The translations under genes were made by a program, and so were the position numbers. The notes below the pieces were generated by a model. It was not told the DNA's origin and did no database searches. It saw only the letters and a program-made list of their open reading frames with translations. Positions 12,601 through 23,160 of a DNA stretch of 64,000 nt are shown piece by piece. The stretch is from the NCBI GenBank assembly GCA_016169945.1, contig JADLSH010000393.1, forward strand, positions 10,515,501 through 10,579,500, given 5' to 3'. How positions within the stretch are numbered: the stretch's first letter is position 1; every line of letters begins with the position of its first letter. This DNA is from Trachythela sp. YZ-2020 (taxonomy: Eukaryota; Cnidaria; Anthozoa; Malacalcyonacea; Clavulariidae).

Positions 12601-15600
12601 CATATTGCACAAAAACTCGTACCACAGAAAGTAACCATGCAATAATTGTAAGATAACCAATAACCTACCAGTGGAACAATAAACATAAAAGCATTTGTAT
12701 TCAACTTCACAGGAACACTATCGGGTAACTGAAAGAAAGAAAAGTAAAAATTCGTTGCCTTCTTTGACAAATAGAGATGCAATAACCGATGTAGACAATA
12801 CGATTGTCGCAGGTGATTGTCGTAAACGATTGTCATTCTGGCGTATGATAATCATAAGTGTAAAGCAACAACAGTTATTGATATGCAAAACAAGTTATGT
12901 CCATCTATACAATTATGTTTCGCCCTTGTCGATTCTTTTTATGAAAAAGTTGTTCATAAAGACCGGTATACTGCCTTTAGATGCAGGAAAAACGGATTCA
13001 AAAATATCGATACGGCAAAGCATCTGGAGATATCAAAGATTTTCATTAACCACGTGAGCATGTTAACCCATGGCTATACCAGTCAGCATACATGCAAGAA
13101 ATGCCACACGTGATCTTATAGATTATAGTCATTTACCATTCTTGAATATAACATGCAATGCATACACTCAAACACCAAACCGAAGCTACAAGGCCAGTAT
13201 CTATAAGCAGCGCATGCATGATGTTGACTTTAATGCGTGCATTGACAGTATAATGAGTAAACGTTCCAGAGTACTTGTGACAAGTCTAAGAAAGGAGTGG
13301 CTGAAAAAGAGACAGTGTTGCCACAAAAAACGTGACTCGTGAGAAAGCAGTGTGTACTATTCAAATGCCACTGCGCTTGATCAGGTTCTGGAACAATATA
13401 TAGAAATATAATAGTGAAAGATCATCATCCTTACGTCTTTGTCGTAAATCATGTATTGTTGTGATTCACTTTGACTGACAGCATAGAACACGGTATTCAT
13501 GGTGTACGCTGTAATCCACATATATATCATATTAGAATCCTCGTTTGTTATTGGTGGAAGTTCTTTTGGTGTGTAAGGATATGGTTTAGGGTGTTTCACG
13601 TTAAGAAATTCTCCCTAAAATAGATAGACAAGAAATTTGTAATATTTCACTGCAAATAATAGAGGGATTATAATGGATATCTCGATATGAATATGTATAA
13701 ATGAAAGATTTACGCATATTTATAATATATCAGTGCCTGAGGGATCCAGTGTAGGTAGTATTCACTCAATAATAAACTGTCTTCATTTTGGTCGAAACTA
13801 CCTAATGAGCTTAAAATAAACTCTAAAAATGTATATAAATTTTCGTTCGAGTATTCCATCTACAAGCACCTTCTACTATTAGTTCTATCGAACGAGATGC
13901 CGAGAAAAAAATCTTGATATTTACCCATACACCATATACTGGCATCACTCCCATCATATATACCGAACTTGCGGTTAATGCTCAGCAACTGGACTCTGTA
14001 GCTCAGTTGGTTAGAGCGCTGCACCGGAATCGCAGGACCGCAGGTTCAATTCCTACCTCCTGGCTAGGTCTAAAAATGTATATAAATTTTCGTTCGAATA
14101 TTCCATCTACAAGGACCTTCAAAATAACAATACCTTGAGATCAATCTCGACTCCATTATCAAGAAATTGCGGAGGACGTACGAGGTCGTAATTGCTTTTC
14201 AGAGTATTATTAGCCATCCGTACTTCATCTTGAATAACAAAAGAAAAATATTGAGACCGTTAATCACAAACCAACTGTCGATAATCACCTGGAGAAAGAT
14301 GGATCTCGGAATGCTGAGGAATCGATTTGCCTTAGCTTATAGCCACAAGATTGAGGAGAATCTAAAGGGATTACACTTAATATACAGTAAAAATGCACAT
14401 ACATAATTATCTAACATAAACACAGTCAAGTATCCTTTATTGCATATATGACGTAATGTACGGTCAAATTTTCCATTGTTTTCACGCACTTTTGAAGGAC
14501 ACATGAAAAAGGCAAATTTAGGATCCGAAGAACATTAAACATTTTTCTGTTTTCGATACATGACTCAGGAAGCCAGAGCAGTGAGATATGCATGTATACT
14601 ATCACCATTTGGTCTTGTTTTCAGTTATCGGCTTTCTATACATTGGTCATTGTGATTTACACTTCACAAAAATTCAAAATAGATGGGCAGTATTAATTTA
14701 CTTGATTAAAATTATTTATTGACTATTTGTTTATTTCGTTCAGTAATTTGGCCATTACATTCATGACGAAATACTAGTTTTTCCAAAGAAGATATACTGC
14801 ATTTATTTTTCGTACACCAAAAATAGTTTAAGCTAATGTAAAATTTACTGTAATTGAAAGTAAATGGTTTTATAAAAAAGAAAATTGTTTCATGAAAACA
14901 ACTAAAAAGGCTGCACAACAGTGCGAATATATATAATATTATAACCATTATTTATTTCTGTTTATTTCAACTTTAAAACATATACTTACAATTTATCTTT
15001 TAATTCAGGCTTGACTTTTCTTCTGCTCTTAAATTGCTTGCATTTATACTGTAATTTATTCATTCTCTCGCATCAACATTTTTTTTAAATATTCATAATT
15101 TATTTGAACACAAAAACTAGCGACAATGATGATAAAAATCGGTTGATAGAGGTTTCAAAACATAGCTCAAATCAGCACCGTATGGTTGTGTTCATATACC
15201 ACCGGGTTATAGAGTCAATATTCGCGGTCAATTTGTGTTTAAATAATATAGTTCGTTAGCTGTGTAAAGTTACACCATACAGTATACAGTATACAGTATA
15301 CAGGAAGTCGTATATTATGTGTGCTCCAAATCAATAATAAACCCTTTCTGCCTGGTTCTGGCTTATCGATATATTGCATCAAGATGATATCGAACTGATT
15401 TCGTTATATATAGAATATATTGCCGCTAATTTTGTGTAAGAAATCCAGAATGTTTAACAGATTTATACAGCATTTAAATTGGTCACTTTAATCAATTTGT
15501 ATAATTTTCTGACTTTTGGCTTTAAAACAAAAAAAACTATAGAGTAAAAATTAGTTTAACAGATATTTACATTGTTTGTTTTACTATACAATAGCATCTT

Positions 15601-18600
15601 AAATAAATTATCCTTATATAGGTGCTACATTCCAGAATACTTTGACATTGTTAGATGCAATACATTGACCTATACAGAGGTGCACTCGCGTTTCATGGAA
15701 TAAGGAGAATGATAACCGTTAAGTAGTCAAGTATTTGGTATTGTCATATGTTTGACAATATTATTAACAACACCTGGAATTGTCCTTAATGTAGCATTGA
15801 TTTCTTTATTAACTGCCTTTATCGCGGTACGACAAATCTAAAATAAAACAAAAATCAATGCCAATCATTAGCGGATATTTATCAGAAATAGACTTGGAGC
15901 GAGGGGTATTCCACAAATTTTGGGAATACACCGAGTGAAAGGTCTATAAATGATATATTATACCGAACCTTGTATGGCAAAAGTCGAATTCCCAGCTCAA
16001 GCGTGGTAATCGACTCGAATACCATGCCCCGGGGAAACGACTCAGGGTACAAGTTGCCCGGGGCATGGTATTCACCGAAAAATACCACGGTCATGTGGTA
16101 CAAGCCTAGTTCTCTGATTGGACAAACTTATTGTGAGGTATAATATTACATAATTATATATATGATATACATAAGCCAGGTATATATAGTGCCAGTAATC
16201 AAATGATAGTAAGAAAAGTAGTAAGTTACGCTGTCTCGTGCAATTGGACAAATTTTCAAATATCTTGAGTACTGTAAACCATTTACGTACATTAGATGCT
16301 TCTTTACGAAAATTGTTACTTGTCAGAAAATAAAGATTTGTGTACGGCGATCTTTCCGGAGTAGGAAATATTTATATATATAGTACAACGTTGTTATCAT
16401 GATAACGTTTCAATCATGTCCAATATATTTTTTAATGTAAGGTACTTAACTCAACAACACCTGGTTATTAAATCGTTAAAAATGAATCATACTCAATTAA
16501 AACATTTTATGAAATGAAGACTTAGTCAGTGATAATCAGGGTGAAAATGGTAAAAATGTATTAGGTGAAATTTATTTGCATTGATGAAAATATATCCGGG
16601 CTTTGCGTCTTTGTGTAAGGCCTAGCCTTAGGGATCGAAGCTAGGCGTTGCATATGTTCCACAAAAGTTGATGTATCGATAAAGAACTTAACAAAGGCGT
16701 TATCTGTAAGTTTAGCACATAAATATGAATAACCATGCTATGAATAGATATGACATGAGTATAATTATTTGTCTCAACGCCTTATAATCATGCATTGTTG
16801 GTAAATCACAGTATATACGTTATGTCTCGAGTATATAAAAGGTTTATGTTGATGAGGGTATATATAGTGTTGGGTCTTAACTTGATTTTTTCTGAGAAAT
16901 CACATTTTATATATATTTATGTAAATGATAATAAATTGAATGTCAATGCATATATACCGGGTATATGAAACTTACAACTTCTTCCATTTGATCCTTGAGT
17001 TGGTCTTTAATAAATATCATGAAAAAGTTATATAGAAAGCTACAAAAGACAAAGCACGTTGTTTGCAATAGAACAAGAATAAGATGTTTAGCAATGTAAA
17101 TTACAATGTTCGTTAAAGTTGGATGCAAGTTTCAACATGTATGCATAGTGCATGCTTCGGACAGAGAGCTTTCATAGAGAGCTTGTTTCAAAGAGAAGCT
17201 GTAAATTAAATGTATGATGTCATGGTTTTCATTGCAATATTTTATAGTATCAAATATGTTGTAAAAAATTAGGGAAATTTTGTTGAATAATAAATAAACA
17301 AAACTTCTGGGACTAATTTAGATAAAACTGCAGTCGAAGTATAGGCCTTAAAACCCGGGAAAGAACGTGTCAGTTTCCATTTTCATTTACCTCTATTTTG
17401 GTGAAACATTCTAAGAAAAAATCACTTAAAATGAATTATTTTTAACAATTAATCATTAATTAAAGTTAAGGACTTTTTTAAATTTTAGAAAGAATGTGAA
17501 ACTCGCTACGAAAAAAGCAGTGCAAAAAATTAAAGAACACTTCGACCAAAAAATAAAAAAATACTTCGACAACAATATACTTCATGATATTTTAAGTTAT
17601 TTTGACATTGCCTACAACACATGTGATCATTGTATGACATGCTTTGTATTTTATTGGTTGATTGACAGATTGATTTTGACAAATGTACAAACCTAGCTCC
17701 TCCGTGAAACTCGATGTCAAGATTTCCAATGTTCAAACTACAATCCTTGGCAGTAAATGAAGGCTCATCTTTACTGCCCTTGGCTAAACAATTTCATTAA
17801 AAAAAACATGCACATTTTTTAATTAAACAGAAAATATTCAAATTATGTTGATATGCAGGTTATGACACATTTTTGTCTTTAATTAAGGCCAATGTTATAA
17901 CATATATTTACAGTTCAACGATGTTGGTGATTGCTTTTGGAACCCTTTCCTAACAGACGTTTTCACAAATAAAACAACGAATGCAATTCTGAGAATTGAG
18001 TGTTTTAGAGCCATTGAAAGTTCAAATATTATAAAAACGAGCTAATCAACATCTATACGGCCGTGACGATCCACGCACTTGGGAGTCAGTCTGTCTGTGT
18101 CAAACGTAAAAGGGGCAAGTTCCATTGAAGTAGTTTTAAGTTGTTGTTAGTTGTCTGTAACGTCGTCTAAGATCGCCATAAGAGCGAATATGTTAAGTAT
18201 AGATTGCATAAGTGTAAATGTTCATGTGTGCGTTCGTGTAGTATTCTTTCGGTTTTGCCTATGTAGGAACTTCCACATTGAGGACATGTTTAACAAATAG
18301 ATAACATGTCTACAGCCGTTGTCTGTTCAGTTATAGATACACAGTATGACGTCATAACGTGGTAAGAGAGGATTACTGATGTTCTTACTGCGGTATGACC
18401 GTCTATTGTGGTTTTGGGATAGGATGTTTAACGCTGAATGTTTTACACGAGGCTGAACACAAATATATGCAAGACTACTTACAAACTCCAATAATAATAT
18501 TTAAAGATATTCTTTTAGCAGAAACTGTAGCCAAGCCTTTATCAAAAATGAATGGCCTTGAAAAAATACAATGGAAACAATTAAATGAGATGACTACTGC

Positions 18601-20377
18601 ATGTATACTGTTGGAAACTACCTTTAAAGATACAGCAAACTCCGACGACCCAAGTGAAAGCTTAATTATATAATATGCATTAATTATATATATAATTAGA
18701 AAGCAATATAATAGGCATTAATTATATATATAATTAGATACATTGTAAGCGAAGCTGTTGTGATGCTTTTCATTAGAAGTTACTGCGAACCACTTTGATT
18801 TATTGTAAATGTATAAGAATTGTTTGTACAAATATACTGTACTTTTCACACGAAGCTCTAATTTACTGTTTCTCTTTCAGAATAAATTTCAGAAAAAATG
18901 TCAGAACCTGTATTTTTCAATACAACATCCGTAATTCCGAAACTATTTTTAGATGGAGACTCAAAAAAAGACAGCCAGCATCTTCACTTTATATAGTTTT
19001 GCTAATTCGCTTTCAGCGTTTCACTACACATTCAAATTTAATCTCCCAAATATTATATGAAGTACTGCCTAGTATATTGAATTCTATAATTGGTTATTTC
19101 TACATGTGTTCGAAAACTAGGGTTCTTGCTGGTCTATATCGTGTTGCTCTTCAAAGAATAAATATTTTGTTTCATTTCTCATTAATATAGTATTACTCTA
19201 CATGCACAGTATATTTACAAGGATATTTTTAGATGGAAAATGAAATAATCAATCAAAGCAGTACAGTATACATACCATGAAGATATTTCATAACTCCATA
19301 ATTCATTGATTTTAATCGTAATTTCTGTTCCTTCTACAGATAAACCAGTCCCGTTAATCATCGATATATGGGATTCTGGAATTTTGATCTCAGACAACTT
19401 TATACTATACAAGAATATTAAATGAAGGAATTATGAAGGTGCAGTAGGCCCAAGGTGAAAAAATAACAAGGGAAAGTATAAGAATAACTATGCTATCCTT
19501 GAACAGCGTAGCTACCAAACGGGTAATAAGGCAAAACGTGAACAACTTCCCGGCCAATACACAATCGAGATGGCTTGGTTTAACCTACAAGCAGTCTAAT
19601 GAATAATAGAGAGGTTAAGATACCCCGGTTCCCGCTTACGGGGAGTGTCATTTTGTTTAGCAATTTTTTATCGATGTCTGCATGTTTACTCGTAATTACC
19701 ATAAGGTTCTTTCGCAGTATAGACCATATAGACTATCGCGAGAAAACAGAAAAATGTACAGCATATGATCAAATATACAGACATGACGCTATATACCCGT
19801 AAATCGGAACGATCGTATCTTAACCTCTCTAATATACGATCCCTCATGTTTGCTGACGACTTTTTCAAGGTGCCGTTTTGGGTTATGAATTTTACTATTT
19901 GGACGAGCAAAACAAAGGTCGCGGGTTTGATTCACACCTTGGTCAAGGAGGTTTTGCCTTGCACTTGAAGCAGCGTCATCTAATATAATTTACCCGAGTT
20001 CAAATCCCACAATTATCATGCACACTTTAGAATTTCAATATGTTGCCGTTGGGTCGTACAGTCTTGTAAAATCAGGTAACATTGTTACATGTACCATACA
20101 CACAGGAATTACCGTGGTAATATCATTATTTTCTCATTTTATATATATTATCATTTTGATATTAAAATTTTCTCTTGATTCTTTTTACTATGGGTATTTG
20201 GGAGACCCAAAATTGAGCTCAACATATATACCCACAATATACATTGTAACACATGGTTAACTTACTTTTTAAACTTATAATTAATGTTACCAATGAAGAA
20301 GTCAATATTGCCAGAAAGGGGTGAAATTTCCAAGTTTTTCAGTTTCTTTATGATTACTGGCACAGCAAGTTTTCGAA
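652..20377 (-). CDS. LBP/BPI-family lipopolysaccharide-binding protein, split gene (first exon not found)
   Basis: Seen: minus-strand exons, in transcription order, 20377-20266, 19404-19276, 18556-18483, 17783-17693, 17039-16976, 15837-15774, 14228-14134, 13614-13435, 12728-12669, 6952-6785 and 744-652, with a tentative one at 6547-6502. Each internal exon has AG/GT borders. Reading phase carries across every junction from the first to 6785. Diagnostic stretches follow BPI order: EIKIPESHISMINGTGLSV, DCSLNIGNLDIEFHGGA, NYDLVRPPQF, then GEFLNVKHP, and a final beta-strand DDILIFRKDDYSYIG ending in TAG at 652-654. A cysteine pair (in the DCSLNI exon and the VICRTA exon) matches the family disulfide. 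Known: BPI-fold proteins are secreted, boomerang-shaped, and bind LPS and other lipids in innate immunity. Missing: the signal-peptide exon (upstream of 20377) and about 60 residues between 6502 and 744. Two large introns are filled by retroelements. Whether the gene is still expressed cannot be told, but I see no stop or frameshift in the identified exons. Confidence 0.88.
745..1740. other. Part of the last LBP/BPI intron; possible retroelement 5' region
   Basis: The terminal LBP/BPI exon begins at 744 behind a clean acceptor on the minus strand. Beyond it I see no further exon. From about 1200 onward the sequence may belong to the 5' end (LTR or leader) of the BEL/Pao element whose gag starts near 2.1 kb. 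No second LTR copy exists in the window for comparison, so the boundary is not defined. Confidence 0.3.
2162..3949 (+). CDS. BEL/Pao copy 1 gag-protease polyprotein
   Basis: 595 codons open from an internal ATG; the true start may be the ATG at 2043, now in another frame. Residues about 20-115 are charged and likely coiled coil. A gag core with PKLVISKFSGAYQDWPRFW is at about 110-130 (DUF1759-type). Two cysteine knuckles follow at about 310-355 (CAYCNKKAHKSTEC and CYNCTGSSHRANDC). The protease motif ALIDSGAGSSYAS is at about 397. Known: in this family gag forms the particle and a pepsin-like aspartic protease processes the polyprotein. A stop at 3947-3949 separates it from the polymerase part. 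Confidence 0.85.
   Translation: MRTIVDESDKSKVAEEAKMIDEKRDLEEISEWNSDIEGNLTEADNDIRSQREWCESKKRECKEKQQKQELDFEHELFQTRLKFQTELQAAKIKQDTAMATGVEKKESQTKLPKLVISKFSGAYQDWPRFWEQFKETVDKTSIDAVLKFAYLQELLEPKDKVIKFVEALPFTSEGYNRATSILQDRYGKQSEIIKAFTKQIFDLPKIPDVNTKRIHDFPDKLSYAVQSLETLAKLSQVNGYVSMTLDKVPGIRGDLVRTDDAWESWDFVRLSEALRLWTQRNPAEKVPERNSNRLLNARRQDGCAYCNKKAHKSTECPKVSSVPERRLILTKQHLCYNCTGSSHRANDCPSQSGRRHHTSICDSDAKGKKLLISCEVNPEGIFPVVRIKVDGVECRALIDSGAGSSYASAKLINLLKKPVEVAKKRVDMLMNSQELLLETYEADVEALSGNFRMHANLPKVNKEELLFVDNPCYEEVIKKYPHLEGVNVLEDDTKAQLPIIHVVLSSGDYARIKTNTKPRVGRDGEPMAEFTKLGWFIISPGREFDQTKMFLTQTTRNDYEELCRLDVLGLEDMPENDVGQVYSEFKEQLARSDQG
3962..5781 (+). pseudogene. BEL/Pao copy 1 reverse transcriptase / RNase H (broken)
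   Basis: Three overlapping open stretches (3962-4207, about 4208-5396, 5263-5781) together carry a Pao-type polymerase. They include an N-terminal RT part, GDIEKAFLQV near 4.28 kb, the catalytic YVDDLLSGG at 4.50 kb, the A17-linked stretch FKLHKWNSNE, and an RNase H-like part (ATLHDFGDAS-type residues near 5.03 kb and LDSTVVLYWL near 5.26 kb). At least two frame changes, near 4.2 kb and 5.4 kb, break it. Named a pseudogene for that reason. Confidence 0.8.
6100..6500. other. Intronic sequence of the LBP/BPI gene; nothing recognised
   Basis: This stretch follows the broken end of the BEL/Pao copy. A GC-rich patch at about 6280-6320 stands out from the AT-rich surroundings. One or two LBP/BPI exons are still unaccounted for and could lie here, but I found no matching reading frame. 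Confidence 0.3.
6502..6547 (-). CDS. Tentative LBP/BPI exon
   Basis: Between a minus-strand acceptor (AG at 6549-6548) and donor (gtaacc after 6502) lies a 46-nt open stretch reading LNGVLELSTSKISM. It could fill the strand after the exon at 6952-6785. It needs that exon to use a slightly later donor (gtattg, around 6780) to keep frame. The position is right and the residues are plausible, but the similarity is too weak to be sure. Confidence 0.35.
7011..10611 (-). mobile_element. Penelope-like retroelement, left copy (minus strand), split by a nested insertion
   Basis: Read on the minus strand from 10611 to 7011. It starts inside the Penelope reverse transcriptase N-terminal region (IAIKPADKGGALVVWRDDLY), continues through GVAMGTKMAP and the catalytic YIDDC, and ends with a GIY-YIG endonuclease part (LYIGETGRYLRIRFGEHRRA) near 8.9 kb and a non-coding tail. 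Frameshifts near 10.24 and 9.83 kb break the RT. The 3' tail is split by a 1.34-kb non-LTR insertion at 7370-8711. The GIY-YIG frame itself is intact into its C-terminus. Known: Penelope elements encode RT plus GIY-YIG and often leave 5'-truncated, inverted copies, as here. Confidence 0.88.
7370..8711 (+). mobile_element. CR1/L2/Jockey-like non-LTR retrotransposon, 5'-truncated, nested in a Penelope copy
   Basis: The reading frame opens right at the insertion point (HVVFVDIRKAFDSINHN from 7372, before the first ATG at 7438) and runs to a stop at 8484. It has RT motifs GVPQGSILGPLLF and YADDSQIFSS, then the usual C-terminal 'thumb' region (LVQPYFDYCSPLWG, NRAARIITG). A 3' tail rich in TAA follows. 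Comparison with the uninterrupted sister copy at 11.68 kb fixes both ends: host sequence stops after gcgctca(t) at 7368-7369 and resumes at ttaat, 8712. The 5' part (endonuclease, early RT) is missing, as expected from incomplete reverse transcription. Confidence 0.9.
10612..12045 (+). mobile_element. Penelope-like retroelement, right copy (plus strand), 5'-truncated
   Basis: Begins abruptly at 10612, exactly where the left copy ends, and runs in the opposite direction. It is the reverse complement of 9752-8712 plus 7368-7011, with few differences. It encodes the end of the RT (YIDDCLGTASCSRGELEKF), the linker and the GIY-YIG domain (LYIGETGRY). The reading frame changes at about 11580 relative to the left copy, ending the protein early (KIRKFVSHFR then stop). 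The 3' tail keeps an 8-base stretch (around 11989) that the left copy lacks. Both copies lie in the LBP/BPI intron between exons 12728-12669 and 6952-6785. Confidence 0.88.
12729..13434. other. LBP/BPI intron with an unidentified plus-strand coding-like stretch
   Basis: Between LBP/BPI exons 13614-13435 and 12728-12669. On the plus strand about 12883-13110 reads a cysteine- and histidine-containing peptide (YTAFRCRKNGFKNIDTAKHL, then TSQHTCKKCH). A frame change leads into another open stretch to 13342 (LVTSLRKEWLKKRQCCHKK). The composition looks protein-like, but I recognise no family. It may be a decayed mobile-element gene. Confidence 0.3.
13824..14117 (+). repeat. tRNA-derived repeat (SINE-like), copy A
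   Basis: A tRNA-like core at 13991-14057 has an A-box (TAGCTCAGTTGG) and a B-box (GGTTCAATTCC) at tRNA spacing. It is bracketed by direct copies of a TATATAAATTTTCGTTCGA-containing block at about 13824 and 14071. The same block and core recur at 32.8-33.6 kb and 61.6-62.1 kb. The core could be read as a tRNA, but the top of the acceptor stem does not pair and position 33 is C, so it is more likely a pol III-type retroposon head. It sits 17 bases from the splice donor of an LBP/BPI exon. Confidence 0.65.
14229..15773. other. LBP/BPI intron; nothing recognised
   Basis: AT-rich intron between exons 15837-15774 and 14228-14134. The only structure I note is a short tandem run of a 'cagtata' unit near 15.28 kb. 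No gene, RNA or mobile element is visible. Confidence 0.4.
16017..16073. repeat. 16-bp perfect inverted repeat, GC-rich hairpin
   Basis: The arms 16017-16032 and 16058-16073 (GAATACCATGCCCCGG and its complement) are separated by 25 bases in AT-rich surroundings, within an LBP/BPI intron. More loosely matched repeats of a ggtattcc-type motif flank it (about 15.9-16.1 kb). This suggests the core of a small foldback element. Confidence 0.6.
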
Positions 20378-21838
20378 CTAAAAAATATAAAAATATATCA
20401 AATGAATGTCTGGTAATGTACGCTTGCATAATTATTCAGGAACTGAATGACATTATACTAACTATTCATACTGAATATAAGTATAAGGAACTTGGTAATA
20501 AGAGACCGCATAGCTTTATAATTGGTCGGTATTACGAGATGGCAAGTGTGTATATTATTCTGTGTAGAACGTGTATTATAAATCGAGTTTATAGATATTA
20601 TTCCGTATCATTCGTTTATACTGCCGTGACCAGGATGGCCACAACGACGAGTATACTATAGTGCTTCCAGAGATTTTTTCAGATTATATTCATGTTTTGC
20701 GGCTGCGAAGATTTGAGCTTTGTGCGACGGCATATTATTGGAAAGACACCGACATGTTGAAAAGGCGGCCAACGCAGCGACAACGAAAGAGGACTATATA
20801 TAAAACACAACGAAAGCGCTCACGGCAGCTTTTGGTGAAGACGCAAACGACAAACATCTCGTAATGAGGGCCGCATTCCGCAGTCAAATGAGAATGAAAG
20901 TGTTTGCCTACAACTTAGAACCGCTATTAAGACGTGTGATGCCCAACGTGGAAAATGAAGACCGAAAAATCATAGTACAAGTCAAGAGTACCCATAGAAC
21001 TCAAGAGTCAGCTGTTACCTATAGTCCTTAGTATAAGGTCTGTGACACAGGCTAGCTGTTACCAAAACCATCTCTTCCGCCTTTGGTTACGCAGTTGATG
21101 AAAACTATCAACAGTTTGTGAGTTATCTCCATCTGTTTGTCGCTTACATAAACGCCGCATCGACGCGAAACTCTTTCCGGGGGGACGGTCCTTGTTGGCA
21201 ATGTGGTAGGATGGGTCACATCACCAACGTATATAGAAGCACGTGTGGCAAGAGTCGACAAGCAAGTTATCGGAAACCTTAAACAGGAAATTATTGTTTG
21301 TTTGTAGGCAAAAGGGACGTTTTGGGCAGGATAACACAGCCTTGCCCATATTCTATATATACCTAACTTTGGTGGATACAAAGGCAAGATTAAAATTTGT
21401 TACTCTGTGAAGCCAAGCTCTTTGAAGGCACAAGGGATCAGTGGGGAAGAGCTACACGTACTGTGAATGAAAGAGTTCCAGTTAAAGAACTTCTATCGCA
21501 TCCCACTTGTTTCTGGTCATGGGAATAAGGAACACTTGTATTTTGGGTACCGATTTTGTTAAAATCAGGGGAATGGTTGTGAACAGCGTTGGTCAAAGTC
21601 TGCGAACAGTATCTGCCTTGATAGCTGCCTTTTCGTCTGGTTTCGATGATTCAATTGTTTCATTCCTTTCTTCGTATGATTCCTGCTGATTATCAACTGC
21701 GTTATTCACTTCCAATAGACACAGTCTTTGAACTGGTCTTCGTAGGGTCGTATGAGATCCCTTCTTTGTCACTGTTCTTGGCACAGCTCCTCTTGTTTCT
21801 CCATCCCTACTTTTCATCAACTCTTTAACTTCTGCAAG
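20378..21838. other. Interval between the LBP/BPI exons and the BEL/Pao relic; no gene recognised
   Basis: The first LBP/BPI exon (signal peptide) should lie upstream of 20377 on the minus strand. A hydrophobic minus-strand stretch at 20618-20660 (ILVVVAILVTA) looks like part of a signal sequence. It lacks an in-frame ATG and a usable join to the exon at 20377, so I do not call it. No other feature is seen. Confidence 0.3.
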
Positions 21839-22158
21839 TCTTCATTTCGATCTCGGTAGTCCATCATCCTTTATCAATACAACATCTCCTACTTGAATTC
21901 TTCTCTTTGATTTGGTAAATCCACTGTTGTGAAATTCTCTCAAGTCTACCAGGTATTCTCTGGACCATCGATTCCAAAAGTGTTCTAATAATTTGCTTAC
22001 ATAACGTGCTCTACGTTCAAATGTTGCTTCCGAACTTTCGTCATCACTAAGGTGTCCTTCACCTGGTAATGTGGCAAGTCGTCTCCCAATGATCAGGTGG
22101 GAAGGGGTTAATGGTTCTCCAGTAAGATCTGAATAGATATAAGTATTAGGTCGCGAAT

Positions 22159-23101
22159 TCAAACTCCTTCGACTTCGGTCAGTACTGTCATGAATTCCTC
22201 GTAACTCAGTTGAGCTCGTCCTAGAACTTTGCGTAAACTTTGCTTGACAAGTTTAACCATTCGCTCATAGTAGCCACCCAACCACGGCGCTTTCTCAAGA
22301 ATAAATTTCCAGGTGATACCCATATTCTCTGCAAATTGTCGTAGATTTTGTCCTTCAAATAGTTTGACCAGTTCCTTGTTCGCTCGTTTGAACGTTTTTG
22401 CGTTGTCTGATGTTATCGTGGCCGGTGTACTTCGTCTTGCGCTGAATCTCCTTAGACATCGAGTGAAAGCTTCGGTAGAGAGGTCAGGCGTCAATTCTAA
22501 GTGAAGTGCTCTAGATGTCGCACACGTAAACAGACAGATGTAGGCTTTCTTCATATCCTTTTCGTGACCTTCATTTCCTTTACATAAACTGGACCGGCGA
22601 AATCTACGCCAACGTGCGTAAATGCACTTGTTTCTGTAACTCTCGTTTCGGGTAGTGGAGCTGGTTGCGGTGGTCGAAAAGTAGTAGACGTAGTACCTTG
22701 AATCTTCTTACATATTGCACACCGTTGCAGAATTTTTCGCACGAACTGTCTTCCCTTTGGGATCCAATAAACACTTCTAACCTCTGCTAGCGTTTCCTTT
22801 ATGCCACCATGATGAACTTTCTCGTGACACGATTCAACAACAAGACTGGAAAGTTCGTGGTTTCGTCTGGCAGTGACGCGTGATCCAATCTTCCTTTGCA
22901 TCTCAGGATGTGTTCTGTATCCTTGTATATCGGAAGTTGTTGTTTCAAGGTTTCGTAGTTCGGCTGCTGTTCAAGTTCTCTCTGACAATCACGAATCCAA
23001 GTGTCTCTAGCTTCTGTAATCTCTGCTGCAGTCAGAACAATGCTTTCTGGACATTCGTAATCACTGTGTTTTGCCTTTAGGATCTTGACAAATATGAACA
23101 C
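22159..23101 (-). pseudogene. BEL/Pao copy 2 integrase
   Basis: Three overlapping frames (23101-22799, 22901-22551, 22554-22159). They carry the HHCC-type zinc-binding part (HEKVHHGGIKETLAEVRSVYW then CAICKK), the start of the core (FTHVGVDFAGPVYVK) and the middle and end of the core (LFTCATSRALHLEL, SDNAKTF, KAPWLGGYYERMV). These fit the D,D-35-E layout of retroelement integrases. Frame changes between the pieces make it non-functional. The C-terminal piece at 22162-21842 (PLTPSHLIIGRRL) is the domain usual after Pao integrases. Confidence 0.8.
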
Positions 23102-23160
23102 TAAAGCTGTAACTCTGAGTAATTTTGTAAGGTCACTAAACCGGGTAATGTCAATAATCT

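Noticed and set aside
13991..14057. Functional tRNA gene
   Set aside because: A- and B-boxes are present, but the acceptor stem pairs only in its inner five positions, U33 is replaced by C, and diverged copies share non-tRNA flanks.
20618..20660. LBP/BPI signal-peptide exon (ILVVVAILVTA, minus strand)
   Set aside because: An in-frame stop precedes it with no ATG after, and the donor-like site does not lead in phase to the exon at 20377.
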